From Actinomycetota bacterium (GTDB taxonomy: Bacteria > Actinomycetota > Acidimicrobiia > Acidimicrobiales > Ilumatobacteraceae): 58,619 nt of DNA. Shown one piece after another: positions 27,833 through 34,139 of this stretch. The position numbers were made by a program, and so were the translations under genes. The DNA lies in assembly GCA_009726095.1 (NCBI GenBank), contig WLMZ01000009.1, forward strand, positions 1 to 58,619. The letters are read 5' to 3'. How positions within the stretch are numbered: position 1 is the first letter of the stretch; each line of letters opens with the position of its first letter. The notes beneath the pieces are model-generated. The model saw nothing but the letters and a program-made list of their open reading frames with translations, searched no databases and was not told the origin of the DNA.

Positions 27833-28575
27833 GTTCGCCGCGCTTCGTCGGCGAGTTGCATGAACACGCCCTCGAGATCGTCATAGCCGTAGGTGGCGGC
27901 GATCGCCGCGGCCGTGTCGTTGGCCACCACCTGACCGTTGGCCAGGAAAATGACGCGCTCGGTGAGCATCTCCACCTCGCGCATGTCGTGGCTGGTGATG
28001 AGCAGCGCGGCGCCCGTCGACGAGCAGAACTGCAGCAGCCCCTGGCGCACGCGCAGTGCCACATCGGGGTCGAGCGAGGCGGTGGGCTCGTCGAGCACGA
28101 GCAACGCAGGGTTGTGCAGCGTGGCCTTCACGATGCCAACGAGCGTGCGTTGTCCACTGCTGAGCGCGTTGCACAGACGGTCCGCAAGATGGGTGATCTC
28201 GAAACGTTCGAGAGCGGCAGCGACCGCTGCCTTCTCGTTGCGGACGCCGTACCAACCGGCGAACACCCCGAGGGCTTCGCGCACCTTCAGGCGATCGGGC
28301 AGCGGTAGGTAACCGGCCGCGAAACCGACGCGCTCCATCGCCTTCGAGCGATGACGGGGCAGGCGATGGCCCACGATGGTGACGGTACCCGTATCGGGCA
28401 GGATGGCACCAAGGAGCATCAACAGCGTGGTGGTCTTGCCGGCGCCGTTGGGACCCAGCAGGCCGACGCGCTCGCCGGGCGCGACGGTGATGCTGATACC
28501 GCGAACGGCTTCGACCTTCTTGAAGGTCTTACGCAGTTCGTGCGCGACCAGGACATCGCCTGCGTGTTCCTCCAT
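27829..28575 (-). CDS. ABC transporter ATP-binding protein
   Basis: 248-residue ATPase that powers the adjacent permease. Walker A is GPNGAGKTT, the signature is LSSGQRTLVGIVKA (Ser in place of the usual second Gly), Walker B is LLVLDEPTASLDPD, and the H-loop is ITSHDMREVE. The ATG at 28575 (MEEHAGDVL) is preferred: a CAGACT hexamer lies 6 bases before it, inside the longer TTG-initiated frame to 28593. The gene begins 71 bases after the oxidoreductase of the mycofactocin operon on the same strand, so it may be read from it. Confidence 0.9.
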   Translation of the reverse strand: MEEHAGDVLVAHELRKTFKKVEAVRGISITVAPGERVGLLGPNGAGKTTTLLMLLGAILPDTGTVTIVGHRLPRHRSKAMERVGFAAGYLPLPDRLKVREALGVFAGWYGVRNEKAAVAAALERFEITHLADRLCNALSSGQRTLVGIVKATLHNPALLVLDEPTASLDPDVALRVRQGLLQFCSSTGAALLITSHDMREVEMLTERVIFLANGQVVANDTAAAIAATYGYDDLEGVFMQLADEARRT

Positions 28576-28646
28576 GCGTGAAGTCTGCCGCAAGACGCGG
28601 CTGGCCGGGCGATGAATTATCCGAAGGCGATCGCCGAGCGGCGGGG

Positions 28647-30545
28647 TCAGAGGCGATCGACGGCCATGGCCGCGCGCCGGCCCTCGAGGATGGCCTCGTG
28701 CAGTGTTCGTGGTGCGACGCAGTCACCTGCCTGTACTGCCGCACCGGCCAATGCCGGAGTCGGCAAGCGGAAACCGCAATCGACCAGCGCGACGCAGGAA
28801 ACGTCGCGTCGTTCGCCGGTGAAGCGATCCTCGAGCACCACGTGGTCTGGGTGCACCGAGCGCAGCAGAGAGCGCCGCTCGATGCGGACGCCCTGCTGGG
28901 CCAGGCGAACATTGGCGGGGGCGAGGTCGCCCGTACGGCTGAGCTCGTTGCCGGCGATGTTGTCCTGGGTGACCAGCACGGCTCGGGCGCCCAGTTCCTC
29001 GGCAAGGGACACCCCGATGGGCCCGCCGATCGGGTCGAAGAGTACGACGTCGCCTGCTGCCGGCAACGTTGCGGCCCCGGAACGGATCTCGACAACGTCG
29101 AACACGGTGCCACCCTCGACGGAGTAAGCGCGTACCCCGGGCAACGAGCCCGTGGCTTGGATGGTCACGGTATGGGCCGGCGTGTCGGTGACCGATGCTG
29201 CGGAGGTCTCGAGCGCGATGGTGACTCCGCCGTGGGTGCATTCAGCGATGAGCCAATCGATGAGCGGGCGTCCGGGGCCTGCGATGGCGGCCACACCGCC
29301 CAACTGCGACGACTGTTCAACGAGCCGTACCCGATGGCCGCGCGCCACCGCTACACGTGCGGCCTCCAGGCCGGCGGCGCCGCCACCGACCACCAGCACA
29401 TCACGCGGGTGACGTGTGGGTGAGATCCAGACGGGGTCTTCGGTCTCGCGCCCGCTGCTGGGCTCGCCCACACAGGTGACGATGGGGTTGCGTGCATCGC
29501 GCACCTGACATGTCTGGTTGCAACGGATACATGGTCGGATGCGGTCGGCCTCGCCGCCGGCCAGCTTGGCCACCAGCGATGGATCGGCGATCTGGGCCCT
29601 GGTCATCTCGACGGCATCACACACGCCATCGGCGATCGCCCACTCGGCCTGTCCCCATTCGACGATGGAGCCCTGCAGGATCACCTGAGTGGACGGATTG
29701 GCGGCCTGAACGGCGGTACGGACTTCGCGGCACACACCGATGTTGAAGCCGGTGGGCTCATGGAAGTCGGGTCTGGTTTTTTCGATGCTGAAAATGGCGC
29801 CGCGCACGACCACGATGTAGTCGAGCCCGCAGTTGGCCAACTCGGCAGCAATGGCGGGCGCCATCTCCGGGGTGATGCCAGCCCACGGTGCCAGTTCGTC
29901 ACACGACAGCCGTAGGCCAAGCACGCGGTCGCTGCCGATCCCCGAACGCGCTGCGGCAATGGCCTGGCGGGCCAGCAACAGCCGGTCCTGACCCCATTCG
30001 TCGCCGCGGTGGTTCGTGAGTCCAGAGAGGAACTGGCGGATGAGGCTGTGTTGGCCGGCGTTGATCTCGACGCCATCGCAGCCGGCTTCAGCGGCGAGCC
30101 GGGCCGATGCGGCGAAGCCGCCCACGACGGCCGCGATGTCGTCGGCCTCCATCCACTTGGGGACCTCGCGGCTGTTCACCTCGGGCACGCGAGAGGGTGC
30201 CCACAGCTCGCGCTGACTGTACGCCGAAGATCCCTGCCCACCCGTATGGTCGAGCGAGGCCAACAGCAGCGCCCCGTGTTCGTGGCAGGCATCGGCCGCT
30301 CGCTGCCAACCGGGAGCGCATCGCTCGGCGAGTGGGGCGCGCTCGTAGGGCCAGTCGCCGGCGTGCACACTGGCGCCCTCGGTCACCACGATGCCGCAGC
30401 CACCCTCGGCGCGACGCTCGTGATACTGCACCCACCGGTCGGGCAGCGAGCGTGAGTCGTCGGCAAGGTTGGTGACGTGCGGGCCGAACATCACCCGGTT
30501 CGGGGCGGTGCGCGGTCCCAGTCGGATCGGGTCGAGAAGGTGCAT
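28647..30545 (-). CDS. Mycofactocin-system FadH/OYE-family oxidoreductase
   Basis: 632-residue iron-sulfur flavoenzyme with 2,4-dienoyl-CoA reductase / TMADH architecture. Residues 1-330 form an FMN-binding TIM barrel (start LLDPIRLGPRTAPNRVMFGP). C339, C342, C346 and C358 are the 4Fe-4S ligands, and GGGAAG (387-392) begins the FAD/NAD(P)-binding half. The pattern fits the 'mycofactocin system FadH/OYE' families defined by co-occurrence with mft genes. Its natural substrate is unknown; enoate reduction or reoxidation of mycofactocin are candidate roles. The ATG is 3 bases after plsY, placing it in the mft operon. Confidence 0.87.
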   Translation of the reverse strand: MHLLDPIRLGPRTAPNRVMFGPHVTNLADDSRSLPDRWVQYHERRAEGGCGIVVTEGASVHAGDWPYERAPLAERCAPGWQRAADACHEHGALLLASLDHTGGQGSSAYSQRELWAPSRVPEVNSREVPKWMEADDIAAVVGGFAASARLAAEAGCDGVEINAGQHSLIRQFLSGLTNHRGDEWGQDRLLLARQAIAAARSGIGSDRVLGLRLSCDELAPWAGITPEMAPAIAAELANCGLDYIVVVRGAIFSIEKTRPDFHEPTGFNIGVCREVRTAVQAANPSTQVILQGSIVEWGQAEWAIADGVCDAVEMTRAQIADPSLVAKLAGGEADRIRPCIRCNQTCQVRDARNPIVTCVGEPSSGRETEDPVWISPTRHPRDVLVVGGGAAGLEAARVAVARGHRVRLVEQSSQLGGVAAIAGPGRPLIDWLIAECTHGGVTIALETSAASVTDTPAHTVTIQATGSLPGVRAYSVEGGTVFDVVEIRSGAATLPAAGDVVLFDPIGGPIGVSLAEELGARAVLVTQDNIAGNELSRTGDLAPANVRLAQQGVRIERRSLLRSVHPDHVVLEDRFTGERRDVSCVALVDCGFRLPTPALAGAAVQAGDCVAPRTLHEAILEGRRAAMAVDRL

Positions 30546-30548
30546 GGG

Positions 30549-31148
30549 TTAGTGATTCTTGCCGAGTGTGAGCTCTTCGCGCCTGATCAGCCGTTTGATG
30601 TTGGAGGTGTGTTTCACCATCACCAGCGCACCGAGCGCCACCATGGCGCCGATCTCCCGACCCGGAGCGCCTGCCAGCGCAGCACCGATGGGGAGCAGCA
30701 CGATGATGCCGATCGAGGCCAATGACGCCTTCTTCGTGAGGCGACTGATGGCGAACCACACCGCCAGCAGAATGCTGGACACGATGGGTTCGAGCACGAA
30801 CATTGCGCCGCCCACCGTGGCGACGCCCTTGCCGCCGGCAAAGCGGCGCGTGCCGAAGCGGTGCGCAACCGGGAACATGTGCCCCAGTGTTGCGGCGGCC
30901 ACGCAGAGGTAGCCGGCGCCTCTACCCTCGAGCATCCAGCCCCCACCGGCGGCGAGGGCGCCCTTGGCTGCGTCGAGCGCAAACACGACCAGGCCCCACT
31001 TCCACCCGAGCAGGCGGCTCACGTTGGATGCGCCCGGGTTTCCCGAGCCCGCCGATGTGATGTCGATGCCTTTCGCCCGCGCCACCATGGCGGCGCTGGG
31101 GAACATGCCGACCACGTACGCGGCGGGGAGCAGGGCAAGCAGGATCAA
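30549..31148 (-). CDS. plsY: Glycerol-3-phosphate acyltransferase PlsY (acyl-phosphate type)
   Basis: 199-residue membrane enzyme that acylates glycerol-3-phosphate from acyl-phosphate, the first step of phospholipid synthesis. The three PlsY motifs are present: GSGNPGASNVSR, FAGGKGVAT and HTSNIKRLIRREE. It has about five transmembrane segments. It overlaps the mftC stop (ATGA) and is followed 3 bases later by the oxidoreductase gene, so it is transcriptionally and translationally part of the mycofactocin operon. That is an odd place for plsY and may hint at a membrane link, or at a PlsY-like enzyme with a special substrate. Confidence 0.92.
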   Translation of the reverse strand: MILLALLPAAYVVGMFPSAAMVARAKGIDITSAGSGNPGASNVSRLLGWKWGLVVFALDAAKGALAAGGGWMLEGRGAGYLCVAAATLGHMFPVAHRFGTRRFAGGKGVATVGGAMFVLEPIVSSILLAVWFAISRLTKKASLASIGIIVLLPIGAALAGAPGREIGAMVALGALVMVKHTSNIKRLIRREELTLGKNH

Positions 31149-32284
31149 TGCGCGACGCTGAGCCTTCGCGTCGTCGATAGCGCCACTGAAACAGGCTTGC
31201 TATGGTCCATTGCCGGCTTGGGGTTGAGCTGTGCGTTCACCAACGTGAGCGCTTCCTCGCCGTGACCGGTGATGCATTCAGGATCGGGACCATCCAGCGG
31301 AAGGCCGGTGAAGAACTTGGCTGCCATACAGCCGCCCTGACACGCGTCGTAGCTGCCGCAACTGCTGCAGGCACCCGCTGACTGCGGCTCGCGTAGTTCG
31401 AGGAACAGTGGGCTCTGCTTCCAGACCTTGGAGAAGCCGCCGTTGTCGCGGACCGAGCCGGCCTTGAATTCGTCGTGGATCACGAACGGGCATGCGTAGA
31501 CATCGCCGACGGGATCGATGAGGCAGACCACTCGGCCGGCACCGCACATGTTCAACCCGGGCAGGGGATCGCCGAGTGCGTTGAGGTGAAAGAACGAGTC
31601 GCCCGTGAGCACGTTGTCACCGTGGGCCATCAGCCAGTTGTAGATCTGGCGTTGCTGCGCATTCGTGGGGTGCAGATCGTGCCAAGAGTCAGCGCCGCGA
31701 CCGCTGGGCCGCAGCCGCGTGATGCGCAGTTGTGCGCCATAGGAGTCGGCGAGCGCCTTGAACTCGTCGAGCTGATCGACGTTGTAGCGGGTGACGACCA
31801 CGCTGATCTTGAACGGACCGAAGTTCGCTGCGGCGAGGTTGTCCATCGCACGACGGGCCATGGCGTAGCTGCCCGGGCCACGAACGGCGTCGTTGGTGAC
31901 GGCGTCGGTGCCGTCGAGGCTGATCTGGATGTCGAGATAATCCATCGCGGCCAGTCGTCGGGCCTTCTCGGCGTCGATGAATGCGCCGTTGGTGGAGAAC
32001 TTCACACCGATGCCCTGACTGATGGAGTAGTCGAGCAGCTCGAAGAAATCACGACGCACCATCGGCTCGCCGCCACCGATGTTGATGTAGAACACCTGCA
32101 GATCGCGCAGCTCGTCGAGCACCCGCTTGGCCTCGGCGGTGGTGAGTTCGTTGGGGTCGCGCTGACCGCTCGACGACAGGCAGTGGACGCACTGCAGGTT
32201 GCATGCGTAGGTGAGTTCCCACGTGAGGCAGATGGGCGCGTCGAGACCGCCCTTCAGCTGTGTGACGAGTGATTCAACGCTCAC
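31145..32284 (-). CDS. mftC: Mycofactocin radical SAM maturase MftC
   Basis: 379-residue radical SAM/SPASM enzyme. By family it oxidatively decarboxylates the C-terminal Tyr of MftA and then cross-links it to the adjacent Val. The radical SAM cluster ligands are C28, C32 and C35 (CNLQCVHC). The C-terminal SPASM Cys occur in GACSSCGSYDACQGGCMA and nearby (MCGAGRVVC, YACPF). GGGEPMVRRDFFEL and FSTNGAFID are typical core motifs. The GTG start overlaps mftB by 11 bases. The identification rests on the neighbouring mftA and mftB as well as on the sequence. Confidence 0.95.
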   Translation of the reverse strand: MSVESLVTQLKGGLDAPICLTWELTYACNLQCVHCLSSSGQRDPNELTTAEAKRVLDELRDLQVFYINIGGGEPMVRRDFFELLDYSISQGIGVKFSTNGAFIDAEKARRLAAMDYLDIQISLDGTDAVTNDAVRGPGSYAMARRAMDNLAAANFGPFKISVVVTRYNVDQLDEFKALADSYGAQLRITRLRPSGRGADSWHDLHPTNAQQRQIYNWLMAHGDNVLTGDSFFHLNALGDPLPGLNMCGAGRVVCLIDPVGDVYACPFVIHDEFKAGSVRDNGGFSKVWKQSPLFLELREPQSAGACSSCGSYDACQGGCMAAKFFTGLPLDGPDPECITGHGEEALTLVNAQLNPKPAMDHSKPVSVALSTTRRLSVAH

Positions 32285-32591
32285 GAATAATCTCCGATGT
32301 CTGCAGGGAACGGACGGCCGTGGCGAATGCGGGCCACCGGCCGGGGTCGATGCCGCACGCCTGCAGCGTGTCGGCCAACGATGGGTACAGCGACAGGTTT
32401 CGGGCGACCGTGACCATGTCGAGGTGCTTCAGGAACACCAGCCGGCGATTGCCGTAGTGATAGGCAAGCGCTCCGAATGGCTCGGGGCGCAGCGCCACCT
32501 GTGGGTTCAGCTCGAGCGCAGCGCCCAAGATGGTGTCCACGGGCGAGGCGGGATCATGCGTGCCCGTGTTGAGCACGCCGAGATCGGACAT
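32274..32591 (-). CDS. mftB: Mycofactocin precursor-binding chaperone MftB
   Basis: 105-residue PqqD-like RiPP recognition element that holds the MftA leader for MftC. The core NPQVALRPEPFGALAYHYGN followed by RRLVFLKH is the conserved MftB beta-hairpin region, and a helical C-terminal half follows (SLYPSLADTLQACG). The ATG at 32591 lies 2 bases after the mftA stop (TGAGCATG), so translation is probably coupled. The open frame continues far upstream, but that part is only antisense or out-of-frame sequence. Confidence 0.93.
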   Translation of the reverse strand: MSDLGVLNTGTHDPASPVDTILGAALELNPQVALRPEPFGALAYHYGNRRLVFLKHLDMVTVARNLSLYPSLADTLQACGIDPGRWPAFATAVRSLQTSEIIRER

Positions 32592-32593
32592 GC

Positions 32594-32725
32594 TCAGTAG
32601 ACGCCGCACATGCCGTCGATGGAGATTTCCTCGACGAGCAGTTCTTCGACGAGCAGTTGTGCGCTGACCGGGTTGGCCTGTTGCTGCTCTGCGAGTTGTG
32701 TGTCGACCAGTGTTGTCTCGTCCAT
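32594..32725 (-). CDS. mftA: Mycofactocin precursor peptide MftA
   Basis: A 43-codon gene that conventional gene calling easily misses. The peptide begins MDETTLVDTQ, has a Gln-rich helical leader and repeated LLVEEL/LVEEI segments, and ends EISIDGMCGVY. The C-terminal IDGMCGVY is the invariant mycofactocin core: the last Val-Tyr is decarboxylated, cross-linked and released to give the redox cofactor. A strong AGGAGG (32731-32736) lies 5 bases before the ATG. mftB follows 2 bases later and mftC overlaps mftB. Confidence 0.96.
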   Translation of the reverse strand: MDETTLVDTQLAEQQQANPVSAQLLVEELLVEEISIDGMCGVY

Positions 32726-32730
32726 CAGGA

Positions 32731-32736
32731 CCTCCT
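32731..32736 (-). promoter_or_regulatory. Strong ribosome-binding site AGGAGG of mftA
   Basis: On the minus strand AGGAGG is followed by 5 bases (TCCTG) and the mftA ATG. It is among the strongest Shine-Dalgarno sequences in the window, which suits a precursor peptide needed in excess over its processing enzymes. Confidence 0.8.
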
Positions 32737-32770
32737 GCAAGCTGCGAGCCCCATCGGCGTGCTGTTGCGA

Positions 32771-32776
32771 ACGCTA
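32771..32776 (-). promoter_or_regulatory. Possible -10 hexamer TAGCGT before mftA
   Basis: TAGCGT includes the stop codon of the DUF305 gene and lies about 45 bases before the mftA start, leaving room for a short leader with the AGGAGG site. It may allow mftABC to be transcribed separately from the two upstream genes. No clear -35 is visible. Confidence 0.25.
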
Positions 32777-33496
32777 CGGCGTGGCGCCGCGCTTCGCCAA
32801 CATTTGGGTCATCAGATCGATCTCGGATTGCTGGCTGTTCACAATGCTGGTCGCCAGTAGCCGCACGTCGGGGCGCTCTGTGCGGGCCAGGATCGCCGAT
32901 GCCATCGCAACGCCGCCCCGGTGGTGGTGGATCATCAGCTGCAGGAACGAGATCTCGGCCTGATCGATGGGCAGCGTGCTGAGTGCGGTGACCTGGGGCC
33001 GGGTGGCGAGGCCGGGCATGGTGCCTCCGGGCATGGTGCCGCCGAGCATGGTGCCTCCGGGCATGGTGCCGACCGCCCCGGTCGCGCCTGTGCCCATGTC
33101 CATCGTGCCCATGTCGTGCGTGACCGCCCCGTCGATGAGGTGCGCATCGTTGACCCAGGCCATCGCCGGGTTGGTGGAGCTGACGCTGAGCTGCCACTCG
33201 TCGAGCCATCCGGTCATCCGGCCGATCTGGTTCTGCTGGCCCAGGGCGATGTTGGTGGCGAGCAGCTTCAGGTCTGGGTCGGTGGTGCGATCGCGGATGG
33301 CCTCGGCCATCGCCACGGCCTGGGCATGGTGCACCGACATGTCGCGGGCAAAGCCTGCCTCGGGGGACATGTCCCCCGGCGCGGTTGGGGTCGTGCCGAC
33401 ATGGGCCGCCGAACCGCTGCATGCGGCCATCCCGAGGGCTGCGATGCACAGCAGGGCGGTAGCCAGTGGTCGGGGCCGGGTGGCTGTACTCATCAT
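32774..33496 (-). CDS. DUF305 lipoprotein with Met-rich repeat
   Basis: 240-residue exported protein. The signal peptide ends in a lipobox (LGMAAC, Cys at about residue 26), so it is likely a membrane-anchored lipoprotein. Two DUF305 (ferritin-like helical) segments carry His-Met motifs: FARDMSVHHAQAVAMAE and LMIHHHRGGVAMA. Between them is a Met-Gly repeat (GTMPGGTMLGGTMPGGTMPG), preceded by HDMGTMDMGTG. His/Met-rich composition suggests binding of copper or another soft metal; this is inferred. The ATG overlaps the DUF3105 stop, and mftA begins 48 bases downstream. Confidence 0.85.
   Translation of the reverse strand: MMSTATRPRPLATALLCIAALGMAACSGSAAHVGTTPTAPGDMSPEAGFARDMSVHHAQAVAMAEAIRDRTTDPDLKLLATNIALGQQNQIGRMTGWLDEWQLSVSSTNPAMAWVNDAHLIDGAVTHDMGTMDMGTGATGAVGTMPGGTMLGGTMPGGTMPGLATRPQVTALSTLPIDQAEISFLQLMIHHHRGGVAMASAILARTERPDVRLLATSIVNSQQSEIDLMTQMLAKRGATP
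33007..33070 (-). repeat. Tandem 15-base repeat encoding Gly-Thr-Met-Pro-Gly units
   Basis: Four near-identical copies of a GGCACCATGCCCGGA-type unit lie inside the DUF305 gene and encode GGTMP/GGTML repeats. Copy number could vary by slippage without breaking the frame, changing the number of potential Met ligands. Confidence 0.75.
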
Positions 33497-34053
33497 TCGA
33501 TCGGGCTGCCCACGCCGCCACTGCAGGTGACGCCCAGTTCAGGGGTCTGCGGGCCCTCCTCGTAGGCGGCCACGAACTGGCCGAGACGAGGGTCGCCGAC
33601 GGAGTCGAGCCGCAGCTGCTTACCCCACGCCGTGGCCACGACGGCTTCGGTGATGCCCGCATATGGCGAGACGAGCACGTGCGTGTGGTTGCGCGCGAGT
33701 GTGCGGATCTGGTCGACCTGATCTGCCGGGAGGTCGGGACGATAGGCCAGCCAGACGGCGCCGTGCTCGAGCGAATGGACAGCGTTTTCGTTCTTGGGCT
33801 GCGTGTCGTAGACGCCGCAGTTCTGCCACACCCGTGCGTGATCACCGCCCACCGGCGGCGATTGCGGGTAGCTGACCGGCGTGGCAACGTGGTTGCGGGC
33901 GAGGCCGGTGAACGACTGCACCCCGGTCACATCGGTGGTTCCCGTGGTGCCTGAGGGTGCGTTCGATGCGGTCGACATCGTTGCCGAACTGGAGCACGCA
34001 GCGGCTCCGAGTGACGCGACCACCAGTACTGCCATGAGGCTCGAATTTCTCAT
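33493..34053 (-). CDS. DUF3105 lipoprotein
   Basis: 186-residue exported protein of the DUF3105 family. A signal peptide ends in a lipobox (SLGAAAC). The family core is present: TPVSYPQSPPVGGDHARVW, CGVYDTQPKNENAVHSLEHG and AVWLAYRP, with conserved Cys and His that could bind a metal. A second Cys near the C-terminus (LGVTCSGG) may pair with the first. The biochemical role of the family is unknown. The ATG at 34053 gives a standard signal peptide; the frame extends to 34122 with non-signal residues. It is the first gene of the run leading into mftA. Confidence 0.83.
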   Translation of the reverse strand: MRNSSLMAVLVVASLGAAACSSSATMSTASNAPSGTTGTTDVTGVQSFTGLARNHVATPVSYPQSPPVGGDHARVWQNCGVYDTQPKNENAVHSLEHGAVWLAYRPDLPADQVDQIRTLARNHTHVLVSPYAGITEAVVATAWGKQLRLDSVGDPRLGQFVAAYEEGPQTPELGVTCSGGVGSPIE

Positions 34054-34139
34054 CGTTGGATCATGCCACCAAAAGGCCCCGACCCACCCGCAGGGTGACC
34101 CGATGACGACCACTAGAATCAACGGCCCCCGGAGCAGCC

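Noticed and set aside
33007..33070. CRISPR-like short repeats
   Set aside because: Units are 15 bases with no spacers and lie in frame inside a protein gene, so they are a coding tandem repeat.
32592..33887. Long upstream extension of the mftB frame
   Set aside because: The extension runs out of frame under mftA and the DUF305/DUF3105 genes and is Arg/Pro-rich nonsense; the real start is the ATG at 32591.
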